From: UBA1926 sp002337215
Lineage (GTDB): Bacteria; Planctomycetota; Phycisphaerae; Phycisphaerales; UBA1924
Length of the DNA: 64,000 nucleotides
Assembly: GCA_963973795.1 (NCBI GenBank)
Contig: CAXBAF010000016.1
Location: 1 to 64,000 of the forward strand
Reading direction: 5' to 3'
Both the position numbers and the translations under genes were made by a program. The notes under the pieces were generated by a model that saw only the letters and a program-made list of their open reading frames with translations, was not told the DNA's origin and did no database searches. Below, in pieces: positions 51,126 to 59,935 of this stretch. Positions within the stretch are counted from its first letter, which is position 1, and the number at the start of each line of letters is the position of its first letter.

Positions 51126-52094
51126 ATGAGTACCGGTCACGACACGCACTCTACACCCAAGGGCGACGGATCAGCGTCCGCTCCGGCACACGCCGAGCCC
51201 AGGCCTCGGGTCACGATGCGGACTCTCCGCCGCATGGCCGACGCGGGCACACCGTTCGCATGCCTCGCGTGCTACGACTTCACGACCGCCCGCTGGCTGG
51301 ACCGCGCCGGGGTCGACCTGTTGCTGGTGGGCGACTCGGCCGCGAACGTTGTGCTGGGTCAGGACTCCACACACGGCATGCCGATGGATCTTGCGATCTG
51401 GCTCACCAAGGCTGTCAGGCTGGGCGCCGAGCGTGCGCACGTCATGGGCGACATGCCATTCATGAGCTACCAGGCCGACGACGCGGAGGCGATCCGCAAC
51501 GCCGGCCGGTTCCTGAGCGAGGGCAGGGCGGATTCGGTGAAACTCGAGATCGACGCCTCGTTCGCGCCGCTGGTACAGAAGATGACGCGGGCAGGGATCC
51601 CCGTCTGTGCGCACATCGGCAGCAAACCGCAGCAGTGGGCGCTCGCGGGCGGTCCCAAGGTCGCGGGCCGGGAGCGGAGCGAGGCGGACGAGATCCTCGA
51701 CGACGCGCTCGCGCTGGAAGCGGCCGGGGCGGTGATGCTGCTGATCGAGGCGGTCCCCCCCGAGGTCGCGGAGCGCGTGGTCAAGGCGGTCGGCGTGCCG
51801 GTGATTGGCATCGGGGCGGGGGATGCGCCGCACGGCCAGATTCTTGTGGTCAACGACCTGCTGGGGCTTTCAGACTTCACGCCCCGGTTCGTCGATCCCG
51901 TCGCGTCGCTCGGTCAGGCCTTCAAGAGAGCCGGGGAAGAATGGGTGAATCGGGTTCGGGAACGCCGGATCGGTGGGGGGGTCTATCGGCCTCGGGAGCC
52001 AATCGGCGGTTCGTCTGGTGCGGAGAGCTCTCTAGACGCCGGCGCGAAAACGCCTTCGGACACAGAATCTGTCCGGGCCTGCGACTCCGAATAG
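51126..52094 (+). CDS. panB: PanB-family 3-methyl-2-oxobutanoate hydroxymethyltransferase (divergent)
   Basis: 322 aa. The TIM-barrel signatures ACYDFTTARWLDRAGVDLLLVGDS (metal-binding Asp), THGMPMD, LIEAVPPEVA (catalytic Glu) and VIGIGAG are present, so the family is PanB, which makes ketopantoate for CoA. Two usual motifs differ: VKLEGG reads VKLEIDAS, and GHxGLTPQ reads AHIGSKPQQ. The tail (about 285-322) is polar and not conserved. It may be a PanB of a distinct subgroup or a paralogue with another 2-oxoacid substrate. panC and panD are not in the window. Confidence 0.78.
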   Translation: MSTGHDTHSTPKGDGSASAPAHAEPRPRVTMRTLRRMADAGTPFACLACYDFTTARWLDRAGVDLLLVGDSAANVVLGQDSTHGMPMDLAIWLTKAVRLGAERAHVMGDMPFMSYQADDAEAIRNAGRFLSEGRADSVKLEIDASFAPLVQKMTRAGIPVCAHIGSKPQQWALAGGPKVAGRERSEADEILDDALALEAAGAVMLLIEAVPPEVAERVVKAVGVPVIGIGAGDAPHGQILVVNDLLGLSDFTPRFVDPVASLGQAFKRAGEEWVNRVRERRIGGGVYRPREPIGGSSGAESSLDAGAKTPSDTESVRACDSE

Positions 52095-52324
52095 ACGTCG
52101 CCGGGGATCCATCTCAGGGCACAAAATCGGCTGAAGAACGAGGTTCGAGCAACGCCGGCGGCGTGAATCGATAGAACGAGCCTGGAGAATAACGGACCGA
52201 TCGAATTATTCTGCCGATCTGTTCGTTGGTTTGTCGGGCTGGAGTATGTGTGGATCGGTCGGGCCGGCCTTCGGAATGATCCGCGGGGACGGCACCGACC
52301 CGGTGTTGTCGCAGGAGGTTTTGC

Positions 52325-53758
52325 ATGAGACGTTTCACGTCGCTCGGTCCCTCGCTCGCGGTGCTGCTGGTCGGGTGCGCGGCGCTCCTGCTGACGCCCG
52401 CGATCATCAGCGCGCTCCGCGACGCCGACACCGCGGCTCGCATTACGCTCGCGCAGCACACGCTCGAGACCGACGACATCCTCGAACGGATCGACCGGGC
52501 CGTGACCGCGGTCGCCGAGAACATCTCGCCATCGCTCGTCCACATCGACGTTCAGGGCGAGGGCATCGAGGATGCGAGCGGGCGGCGACGCGGCGGCAAC
52601 CGCTCGACCGGGTCCGGGTGGGTCTACGACGACGCCGGGCACATCGTCACCAACGCCCATGTCGTACGCGGAGCGCAGCGCATCAGTATCCAGTTTGAGG
52701 ACGGCCGGTATGCCGACGCGGGCCTCGTGGGCATCGATCCGTTCACCGACATCGCGGTCATCCTGATCGAGGATCCGATCACGGTCTACCCCGCGCCGCG
52801 TGACACGGGGCATATCCCAAGGAGAGGCGAGCGCGTTTTCGCGTTCGGCTCGCCGTTCGGCTTCAAGTTCTCGATGAGCCAGGGGATTATCTCCGGTCTC
52901 GGACGCGATCCGATGTCGTCGACCGATTTCGGCGGGTTCACCAACTTCATCCAGACCGACGCGGCGGTGAACCCGGGCAACTCGGGCGGCCCGCTGGTGA
53001 GCACCCGAGGTAAGATCATCGGCATGAACGTCGCTATCGCGACGGCCCGGGGTACCGGGGCCGAGCTTGATGAATCCGGCGGCGACTCTGCCGGCATCTC
53101 GTTCGCGATCCCCCTGCCGACGATCGAGACCGTGGTCGACCAGTTGATCGCGACCGGCGGTGTCTCACGCGGCTTCCTCGGTGTGTCCCTGATCGGCGCG
53201 GTCGGTTTCGAGAACGAGCAGGGGGTCTACACCCGCGGGATGAGCGTCCAGGTTACGCAGGGAGGGCCCAGCGACCTGGGCGGCATACAGGACAGGGACG
53301 TGATCACCCAGGTCAACGGGCAGGACGTTCCCGAATCGAAGATCTTCCAGTCGATCGTGGGCACCATCCCAGCCGACGAGCGCGTGGATATCACGCTCTA
53401 CCGCGAGGGCGAGCGGAAGACCGTGCAGGTTGTTCTGGGCGAGCTCCCGGCGAGCGTACTCGGCGGGCGGGCACGCGTGCCGATCACCTACCAGCTGGGC
53501 CTGCAGGTCGGCACGAACCAAACTGGCGCGATCGTGACCCGCGTGTTCGAGTCGTCTGTCGCCGACCGGATCGGCTTCGAGCGGGGGCAGCAGATCCTGA
53601 CGATCGGGGGCGAATCGGTCCGCAACGACGCGGACGTGTTCACGCTGCTGACCGCGAAGGGGCTGCTGTCGGCCAAGGAGATCGAAGTCCGGGTCCGCTC
53701 GATCGACGATAACGGCGCAATCGAAGAGAAGACGCTCGACGTGCGGCTCGGACGCTGA
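52325..53758 (+). CDS. HtrA/DegP-type S1C serine protease with two PDZ domains
   Basis: 477 aa, AGGAGG 7 nt before the ATG. An N-terminal signal anchor (about 8-30) is followed by the protease domain with catalytic His112 (VTNAHV), Asp142 (DPFTDIAV) and Ser220 (NPGNSGGPL), then PDZ1 (about 280-365; GFLGVSL) and PDZ2 (about 380-475). It degrades or refolds damaged proteins in the periplasm. A basic linker RRRGGNRS precedes the protease core. Confidence 0.92.
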   Translation: MRRFTSLGPSLAVLLVGCAALLLTPAIISALRDADTAARITLAQHTLETDDILERIDRAVTAVAENISPSLVHIDVQGEGIEDASGRRRGGNRSTGSGWVYDDAGHIVTNAHVVRGAQRISIQFEDGRYADAGLVGIDPFTDIAVILIEDPITVYPAPRDTGHIPRRGERVFAFGSPFGFKFSMSQGIISGLGRDPMSSTDFGGFTNFIQTDAAVNPGNSGGPLVSTRGKIIGMNVAIATARGTGAELDESGGDSAGISFAIPLPTIETVVDQLIATGGVSRGFLGVSLIGAVGFENEQGVYTRGMSVQVTQGGPSDLGGIQDRDVITQVNGQDVPESKIFQSIVGTIPADERVDITLYREGERKTVQVVLGELPASVLGGRARVPITYQLGLQVGTNQTGAIVTRVFESSVADRIGFERGQQILTIGGESVRNDADVFTLLTAKGLLSAKEIEVRVRSIDDNGAIEEKTLDVRLGR

Positions 53759-53845
53759 GCCGAGAGTTGCCGTTCCTGCAAGAGGATCTGGGTTCTCCAT
53801 TCGGCCGGCCGAGTGGAACTTCACGTGCCAAGCGGATAGATCGAC

Positions 53846-55627
53846 CTAGCGGAAGGTGGTTTGGATCGCCCGGTACGCCGCGACGATGCCGCCGAGCAGC
53901 ACGGAGACGGTGCCCAGGGCCGAAAGCACACCGAACCCCTTGTCGCCCGCCGCATCGGCGAGGAACAGGATCGCCCCGCAGACCAGCAGCGCTGCGATAT
54001 GCAGCGAGAAGGAGATGTTCTTGCTCGCCTGCTCGATCTCGTCGGTGAGGTCCTCGAGCCCGTCGTGCTTCAGCTGGACGGCGAGTTGCTCCTGCTGGAT
54101 CATCTTGGAGAATGCCTTGATGTCCCGCGGCAGGTTCTCGGTGAGTTCCGCGTAGGCGAGCGTCGTGTTCTGCACACGACGGCGCACCGCCGCGAAGCCG
54201 TACCGGCGTTTGACGAGCGATTCGATCTGAGGCTGCACGTGTCCCACGAGATCGAACTCTGGGCAGACCGCCTCCGCCACGCCCTCGATCGTCGTGATCG
54301 CCTTGATGAGATAGACGATGTCGGACGGGCAGCGCAGGCGGTGTCGCTTGAGCTTCACGAAGAACTCGTTGAGCAGCGCGCCCATCTCGAGGTCGGCGAG
54401 GTTGCCGGTCTGGAACTTGCTGATGAACTCCCAGACGTCGGCCCTGAACCGGCGAGACGCGGCGTCCATCGGTTTCATATCCGTCAGCGAAACAACGACG
54501 TCGATGACGCGTTCGAGATCGCCGTTGACCGTGCCGTGGACGAGGTCGGCGAGCAATTCCTGGGTATGAGGATCGATGCTGCCGGTCATCCCGAAGTCGA
54601 TCAGGCAGATGCGGATGCCGGTGTCTTCCTCGCCAGGGGGGAGGGCCGGGGTGTTCTCGTTGGCGGTGCCCGATTCGTCCGGAGCGGGCACCCCGGGCGT
54701 CGTCTCATCCCTGAGCACAAAGATGTTGCCGGGGTGCGGGTCGGCGTGGAAGAAGCCGTGCTCGAAGCACTGCTTGAAGACAACCTCGGACCCGATCGAG
54801 ACAATGTCGCGTCGCTCCGCGTCGGTGAAGTCCTCGGGCTTCATCTCGCTCAGCAGTGTCCCGTCGATCTTCTCCATGCAGAGCACACCCTTGTTGGAAT
54901 GCTCGGAGTAGGCCTTCGGGAAGCGGAGCTTGGGGTGGTCGGCGAACGCGCGGGACATCCGCATCATCGAGCGCTGCTCGAGCGCGAGGTCCAACTCACG
55001 CATCACCTGCCGCTCGAACTGCTCGACGACCTCCGTGGGGCTGTAGCCCATGTCCTCGAACCGGCTCTCGGCGATCTCCGCGAGCGCCCGCATGATCTCG
55101 ATGTCGGACTCGATCGTCTTGCGGATCCCGGGGCGGAGCACCTTGAGGATGACCTCGGTGCCGTCGTGAAGGACCGCGCGGTGGGCCTGCCCGACCGACG
55201 CGGCCGCGAACGAGTCGTAGTCGATCGAGCGGAAATGCTCATCGACCCTGTCTTTGAACAGCGACGCGATGTGCGGCTTGATCTTCTCGGCCTCGACCGC
55301 GGGGACCCCGGATTGCAGCTTCGCGAACTCGGTCGCCCAGTCCTCGGGGATCAGGTCGGGCCGCGTCGCGAGGATCTGGGCGAGCTTAACAAAGCTCGGC
55401 CCGAGCTCAACCGCCGCTTCGCGCAGCCGGACGGCGTGCGGCTGGCGGGAGATCTCCTCACCCGGCTTGTCGAGCCCGACCATCCGCTTGCCCTTGAGCA
55501 GCATGCGGTCGATCGAGAGCTCCTGGACGACATCGGTGAACCCGAACCGCACGAGCACGGCGATGATGTCCTGGGCCCGCTTGATGTTGCGGATCGTGCG
55601 CTTGAGATTGGGGATGCGTGTCGCCAT
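53846..55627 (-). CDS. ABC1/UbiB-family atypical kinase-like protein
   Basis: 593 aa. Family motifs: GPSFVKLAQILATRPDLIP (KxGQ region, here with KLAQ rather than KxGQ), AAASVGQAHRA (A-rich loop), the VILKVLRPG lysine, EKIDGTLL, FFHADPHPGNIFVL (catalytic) and LIDFGMTG (metal-binding DFG). Two C-terminal membrane helices lie at about 540-590. UbiB/COQ8-like proteins are ATPases needed for ubiquinone, but this organism appears to make menaquinone, so the role may be in quinone or lipid handling. The insertion PDESGTANENTPALPPGEED at about 310-330 is unusual. Confidence 0.88.
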   Translation of the reverse strand: MATRIPNLKRTIRNIKRAQDIIAVLVRFGFTDVVQELSIDRMLLKGKRMVGLDKPGEEISRQPHAVRLREAAVELGPSFVKLAQILATRPDLIPEDWATEFAKLQSGVPAVEAEKIKPHIASLFKDRVDEHFRSIDYDSFAAASVGQAHRAVLHDGTEVILKVLRPGIRKTIESDIEIMRALAEIAESRFEDMGYSPTEVVEQFERQVMRELDLALEQRSMMRMSRAFADHPKLRFPKAYSEHSNKGVLCMEKIDGTLLSEMKPEDFTDAERRDIVSIGSEVVFKQCFEHGFFHADPHPGNIFVLRDETTPGVPAPDESGTANENTPALPPGEEDTGIRICLIDFGMTGSIDPHTQELLADLVHGTVNGDLERVIDVVVSLTDMKPMDAASRRFRADVWEFISKFQTGNLADLEMGALLNEFFVKLKRHRLRCPSDIVYLIKAITTIEGVAEAVCPEFDLVGHVQPQIESLVKRRYGFAAVRRRVQNTTLAYAELTENLPRDIKAFSKMIQQEQLAVQLKHDGLEDLTDEIEQASKNISFSLHIAALLVCGAILFLADAAGDKGFGVLSALGTVSVLLGGIVAAYRAIQTTFR

Positions 55628-55635
55628 GCGTCGGG

Positions 55636-55641
55636 AGTTTA
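55636..55641 (-). promoter_or_regulatory. TANNNT -10 element (TAAACT) for the UbiB-like gene
   Basis: TAAACT on the minus strand is 8 nt before ATG 55627. Confidence 0.4.
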
Positions 55642-55720
55642 TCGGTCTGGACCACCCGTGCGTTTGTCCAGATCCAGATACTTCCGGCAGATCCAGCGGA
55701 CGGGAGGCACCGCGCAGTTG

Positions 55721-57079
55721 TTACGCGAGCTTCCAGGACCGTCCGTCCCGCTCGACGCGCCGGTACAACGTGTCCCGCTCGACGGGCTCGTACCCCGCTT
55801 CGGAGATCGCACGCCGGAGATCCGCGACGGTGGTCTCCTGGTGCGTGGACGCACCGCCCACCTTGGTGATGTCGTACCAGACGACGGTGCCGTCGATGTC
55901 GTCGGCACCCGCCTGGAGCATCGTCTGCGCCATCGCGAGCGTCTGCATGATCCAGAACGCCTTGACGTGCGGGAAGTTGTCGAGCATGAGCCGCGCGATC
56001 GCGACGGTCCGGATGTTCTCGATCCCGCTCGGGCCGGGCAGGTGCTCCATTTCAGAGCCGTCCGGGATGAACGGGAGCGGGATAATCGTCTGGAAATAGC
56101 CGCCGGGGCTGCCCGCGGAACCGTCGGCATTCCGGGCCGCCGCTTCCGCCATCTCCGCCGTCGGCAGCGCCGCGCCGGGGGCGGTCAGCGAGATCGCGCC
56201 CACCGTGATGTCCTCGGTCGCGGGCAGTCCTGGCTTGATGAACGCGTCGGTATCGTCGGCGTAGCCGAGCCTGGCGAGCGCCTGGTCCTGGGCCCTTCTC
56301 AGGATTTCCATATGGATGAGCCGTTCGCGGCGCTGGTCGATATGCCCGTACAAGATCGTCGCGTTGGTGTTCAGGCCCAACTCGTGGGCGACGAGATGGA
56401 CGTCGAGCCATTCGTCGCTGCGGATCTTGCCCTTGTGCGTCTCGTCGTGCACGCGGTCATCGAAGACCTCCGCGCCGCCCCCGGGCAGCGACCCGAGCCC
56501 GGCCTCCTTCAATTCCGACAAAATCAGCCGGATCGACTCTTTCCGCGTTGCCCGCTTGTACTTCTTGGCGATCTTGGCGAGGTGAACGATCTCCACGGCG
56601 GTAAACGCCTTGATGTGAAGGTCCGTCCCGTGCTCGGCGGCGACCCGCTTGATGGTGCGGATCATCTCGGGGTAGTAGTCCCAGGGCAGGTAGGGCTGCA
56701 AGCCGCCCACGATATGCATCTCGGTCGCGCCGCTCTCGCAGGCTTTCTTCGCCTCCTCGGCGATCGAGTCCATGTCGTGGGTGTACGCGCCCTCGTCGCC
56801 CTTTTTGCGGTAGAACTCGCAGAACTTGCACGACAGCGCGCAGATGTTCGAGTAATTGAGGTGCCGATTGATGTTGTAGTAGCCGACGCCGGGATGCAAG
56901 CGCTCGCGGACGACGTCGGCGAGCTCGAAGACGCCCCAGAGGTCGGGGGTCTCATAGAGCACCATGCCGTCGTCGAGGCTGAGGCGTTCGCCCCGTTGCA
57001 CCTTCACGCGGATCGCATCGAGCCGGGGGTCGCTGGTTGGGAGCGGAGTTGTCGTGTGGGACAGTTCGGCGGTCGTCAT
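55721..57079 (-). CDS. mqnE: aminofutalosine synthase MqnE
   Basis: 452 aa from ATG 57079, supported by a promoter that would start transcription at this codon; the longer frame to 57136 crosses that promoter. Radical SAM cysteines are C80, C84 and C87 (ICALSCKFCEF), with HIVGGLQPYLPWDYY, LPGGGAEVF and YGHIDQRRERLIHM typical of MqnE. It joins 3-[(1-carboxyvinyl)oxy]benzoate to the SAM-derived adenosyl group in the futalosine route to menaquinone. A polar insertion of about 40 residues (about 270-315) interrupts the C-terminal half. The other mqn genes are elsewhere. Confidence 0.92.
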   Translation of the reverse strand: MTTAELSHTTTPLPTSDPRLDAIRVKVQRGERLSLDDGMVLYETPDLWGVFELADVVRERLHPGVGYYNINRHLNYSNICALSCKFCEFYRKKGDEGAYTHDMDSIAEEAKKACESGATEMHIVGGLQPYLPWDYYPEMIRTIKRVAAEHGTDLHIKAFTAVEIVHLAKIAKKYKRATRKESIRLILSELKEAGLGSLPGGGAEVFDDRVHDETHKGKIRSDEWLDVHLVAHELGLNTNATILYGHIDQRRERLIHMEILRRAQDQALARLGYADDTDAFIKPGLPATEDITVGAISLTAPGAALPTAEMAEAAARNADGSAGSPGGYFQTIIPLPFIPDGSEMEHLPGPSGIENIRTVAIARLMLDNFPHVKAFWIMQTLAMAQTMLQAGADDIDGTVVWYDITKVGGASTHQETTVADLRRAISEAGYEPVERDTLYRRVERDGRSWKLA

Positions 57080-57084
57080 GCTCA

Positions 57085-57112
57085 ATAGTAGCGTTGAACG
57101 GGCTATTTTCAA
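57085..57112 (-). promoter_or_regulatory. sigma-70-type promoter placing the start site at the mqnE ATG
   Basis: On the minus strand TTGAAA (-35), a 16-nt spacer and TACTAT (-10) are followed after 5 nt by ATG 57079. Transcription would start at or next to the start codon, giving a leaderless mRNA. Confidence 0.6.
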
Positions 57113-57185
57113 AGAATTTTGAAATCTAGAAAGCAATTCGGCGTCGGTCCGAGTCCGGTCAAAACGGGGGTACCGATTCTCCGAC

Positions 57186-57191
57186 TAATCT
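57186..57191 (+). promoter_or_regulatory. TANNNT -10 element (TAATCT) for the small zinc-ribbon gene
   Basis: TAATCT lies 6 nt before ATG 57198; no Shine-Dalgarno. Confidence 0.4.
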
Positions 57192-57197
57192 GCTGCC

Positions 57198-57521
57198 ATG
57201 CCACTCTGGGTCTGGATCTCGGTCTCCCTCGTCGCGGGAATCACGCTGGGTGTGATCATCTGGACCATGTCATACCCCCGCGTTGCGACGACCATCAGTC
57301 AGACGCCCGGCCCCGAACTTCCCGAGCACCTTGCCCCGGGGTGGTACGCCCAATGTTCCAAGTGCGGCAAAGCCCGGACGCTCGCGAGCGTGGGGGGGAT
57401 CCGCATCGGTGCAAACCGCGGCGCAAAGAAGGCCACGCTTGGCTGGTGCCGGGCGTGCCAAGGGCTGCGGATCGTTCGGATCATCCATAAATCACGGCTC
57501 GTCGGCCGCGTTGACACGTGA
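57198..57521 (+). CDS. small membrane-anchored protein with a zinc-ribbon-like Cys pattern
   Basis: 107 aa. One N-terminal membrane helix (LWVWISVSLVAGITLGVIIW) is followed by CSKCGK and, about 30 residues later, CRACQG, which would form a four-Cys zinc site in the cytoplasm. Basic residues surround the ribbon (RIGANRGAKKATLGW). I do not recognise the family. The frame is supported by its start context and Cys pattern. Confidence 0.6.
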   Translation: MPLWVWISVSLVAGITLGVIIWTMSYPRVATTISQTPGPELPEHLAPGWYAQCSKCGKARTLASVGGIRIGANRGAKKATLGWCRACQGLRIVRIIHKSRLVGRVDT

Positions 57522-57648
57522 CATAGTGACCGGGCCGACCTCCGCAATCACGGACACGGCGGACTTCGAAACTGTCAGAGTGGCAGGGGTTCTGACGGCA
57601 CGCCCGGCCTGAGCGTCCCTGAGGCCGATCGGACGCGGTCGGGAGCAG

Positions 57649-57664
57649 TGGCACAAGGCTTGCA
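57649..57664 (+). promoter_or_regulatory. putative sigma-54 (-24/-12) promoter of dnaK
   Basis: TGGCAC-N5-TTGCA with GG and GC separated by exactly 10 nt matches the sigma-54 consensus at every strongly conserved base. It would give a leader of roughly 57 nt before the dnaK ATG. No CIRCE (HrcA) inverted repeat is visible in 57522-57732. No enhancer site was identified. Confidence 0.5.
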
Positions 57665-57732
57665 GCAGTCCCCGCACGGCGTCATAGGCCCAAAAGAGAA
57701 CTGGGCTCGCCGGTCAGAAAGGAAACCGAACC

Positions 57733-59649
57733 ATGTCCAAGATCATCGGCATCGACCTCGGGACCACCAACTCGTGCGTCGCCGTGATGGAAGGCGACGA
57801 GGCCAAGGTCCTCATCAACGCGTCCGGCAATCGCACGACCCCCTCGGTGGTTGGGTTTACCGACAAGGGCGAGCGGCTCGTCGGCCAGCCCGCCCGTCAC
57901 CAGCAGGTCACCAACCCCAAGAACACGATCTTCTCGATCAAGCGGTTCATGGGCCGGCGTCACAGCGAGGTCGGGAGCGAAGAAAAGAACATCCCCTACG
58001 AGGTCACGGGCGGAGCCGACGAATTCGTGAGCGTCAAGGTCCGTGACAACACGTACACGCCCCAGCAGGTCTCGGCGTTCATTCTCGGCGAACTCAAGAA
58101 GACCGCCGAGGACTATCTGGGCGAAAAGGTCGACCGGGCGGTCATCACCGTGCCGGCCTACTTCAACGACGCCCAGCGTCAGGCGACCAAGGACGCCGGC
58201 GAGATCGCAGGCCTCAAGGTCGAGCGGATCATCAACGAGCCGACCGCCGCGGCCCTCGCGTACGGCCTCGACAAGGGCAAGAACGAGAAGATCGCGGTCT
58301 TCGACCTGGGCGGCGGCACCTTCGACGTCTCTATCCTCGACGTCGGCGACGGCGTCTTTGAGGTGCTGAGCACCAACGGCGACACCCACCTGGGCGGCGA
58401 CGATTGGGACCAGGCCCTGATCAACTACCTCGCCAGCGAGTTCAAGAACAAGGAAGGCATCGACCTGAGCGGCGACGCCATGGCGATGCAGCGGCTCAAG
58501 GAGGCCGCCGAGAGCGCCAAGAAGGAGCTCAGCCAGGGCCAGCAGACCACGGTCAACCTGCCGTTCATCACGGCCGACCAGAACGGGCCCAAGCACCTCC
58601 AGGTCGAGATCACCCGCAGCAAGTTCGAGTCGATCTGCGACTCGCTCTTCAGCCGCCTGCGCGAGCCCTGCGTGACCGCCCTCAAGGACGCGGGTATCGA
58701 CGCGAGCAAGATCGACGAGGTCATCCTCGTCGGCGGCTCGACCCGGATCCCCAAGGTCCAGGCGATGTGCAAGGAGATCTTCGGCAAAGAGCCCAACAAG
58801 AGCGTCAACCCCGACGAGGTCGTCGCGGTCGGCGCCGCGATCCAGGGCGGCGTCCTCGCGGGCGACGTCAAGGATGTCCTCCTCCTCGACGTCACCCCGC
58901 TCAGCCTCGGCGTCGAGACCATGGGCGGCGTGATGACCAAGCTCATCGAGAAGAACACCACCATCCCGACGAGCAAGAAGGAAACCTTCTCCACCGCTGC
59001 CGACAACCAGCCGAGCGTCCAGATCCACGTCCTCCAGGGCGAGCGTGAGTTCGCCAAGGACAACCGGACCTTGGGCCAGTTCGAGCTCGCCGGCATCGCG
59101 CCGGCCCCGCGCGGCGTGCCCCAGATCGAGGTCGAGTTCGCCCTCGATGCGAACGGCATCCTTCAGGTCACCGCGGTGGACAAGGGCACCGGCAAGAAGG
59201 CCGACATCCGGATCGAGAACTCGGGCGGGCTCAGCTCCGACGAGATCGAAAAGATGAAGGCCGACGCCGAGGCCCACGCCGAGGAGGACAAGAAGCGTCG
59301 CGAACTCGTCGATGTCAAAAACCGTGGCGACGGGCTGGTGAGCCAGACCCGCCAGAGCCTCGAAGAGCATGGCGAGAAGGTCTCGGCCGAGACCCGCAGC
59401 AACATCGAGAGCGCCCTGTCCAATCTCGAAGAGAAGCTCAAGGGCGAGGACAAGGCGTCGATCGAGGCCGGGATCGAAGAACTCAGCAAGGTGAGCATGG
59501 AACTCGGCAAGGCGGTATACGAGGCCGAGGCGGCGAAGGCGACCGGTGACGCGTCGGCAGCAGGCGACGCCACTGAGGACGGCTCGTCCGTCGAGGGCGA
59601 CGTCATCGACGCCGAATACGAGGTCAAGGAAGACGACGCCAAGGCATAA
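57733..59649 (+). CDS. dnaK: molecular chaperone DnaK (Hsp70)
   Basis: 638 aa, full length, AAAGGA about 9 nt before the ATG. Hsp70 signatures: GIDLGTTNSCVAVMEG, the VFDLGGGTFDVSIL phosphate loop, VILVGGSTRIPKVQ, then the substrate-binding domain (DVTPLSLGVETMGGVMTKLIEKN) and a helical lid, ending in an acidic tail (EYEVKEDDAKA). It folds and rescues cytoplasmic proteins with GrpE and DnaJ, neither of which is in the window. Strong codon bias toward C/G third positions suggests high expression. The promoter may be sigma-54 dependent. Confidence 0.97.
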   Translation: MSKIIGIDLGTTNSCVAVMEGDEAKVLINASGNRTTPSVVGFTDKGERLVGQPARHQQVTNPKNTIFSIKRFMGRRHSEVGSEEKNIPYEVTGGADEFVSVKVRDNTYTPQQVSAFILGELKKTAEDYLGEKVDRAVITVPAYFNDAQRQATKDAGEIAGLKVERIINEPTAAALAYGLDKGKNEKIAVFDLGGGTFDVSILDVGDGVFEVLSTNGDTHLGGDDWDQALINYLASEFKNKEGIDLSGDAMAMQRLKEAAESAKKELSQGQQTTVNLPFITADQNGPKHLQVEITRSKFESICDSLFSRLREPCVTALKDAGIDASKIDEVILVGGSTRIPKVQAMCKEIFGKEPNKSVNPDEVVAVGAAIQGGVLAGDVKDVLLLDVTPLSLGVETMGGVMTKLIEKNTTIPTSKKETFSTAADNQPSVQIHVLQGEREFAKDNRTLGQFELAGIAPAPRGVPQIEVEFALDANGILQVTAVDKGTGKKADIRIENSGGLSSDEIEKMKADAEAHAEEDKKRRELVDVKNRGDGLVSQTRQSLEEHGEKVSAETRSNIESALSNLEEKLKGEDKASIEAGIEELSKVSMELGKAVYEAEAAKATGDASAAGDATEDGSSVEGDVIDAEYEVKEDDAKA

Positions 59650-59704
59650 GCGACGTCCGAGTCCATGTGTCCGGGCGAATGGACCCCAATCCGGTTCTCG
59701 AAGG

Positions 59705-59729
59705 GCGGCCCCAACGGGCCGCTTTTTTA
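59705..59729 (+). terminator. Rho-independent terminator of dnaK
   Basis: GCGGCCC and GGGCCGC form a 7-bp stem with a 4-nt loop followed by seven T, 55 nt after the dnaK stop. Confidence 0.9.
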
Positions 59730-59873
59730 TTGGGCGGACAGCCGGACGAAGCCGTATGAAAATTTTCAAACGCCCGCGAACTCGAGACAGAGAATGCTCG
59801 TATCTCTCCTGTGGAACCGGGACTACTTGGCGGTAACCCGGAACCGCGTTTCATGTTTTCTCTCTCTCCTCCA

Positions 59874-59906
59874 CAAGGCCGAGGCTTACCAGCTTCGGCC
59901 TTGTTT
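59874..59906. terminator. long hairpin between dnaK and rdgB
   Basis: CAAGGCCGAGGCT pairs with AGCTTCGGCCTTG (13 positions, one G-U), loop TACC, followed by TTT on the plus strand. It lies between convergent genes and could end either transcript; the U-tract is short. Confidence 0.45.
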
Positions 59907-59935
59907 CATTGTGCTCGCGTGCCGCAGTCTGGCGA

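Noticed and set aside
53861..57088. A 1075-codon plus-strand open frame
   Set aside because: It is antisense to the UbiB-like and mqnE genes; the real genes have full motif sets.
57522..57732. CIRCE heat-shock operator before dnaK
   Set aside because: No GCACTC-N9-GAGTGC inverted repeat is present in the upstream region.
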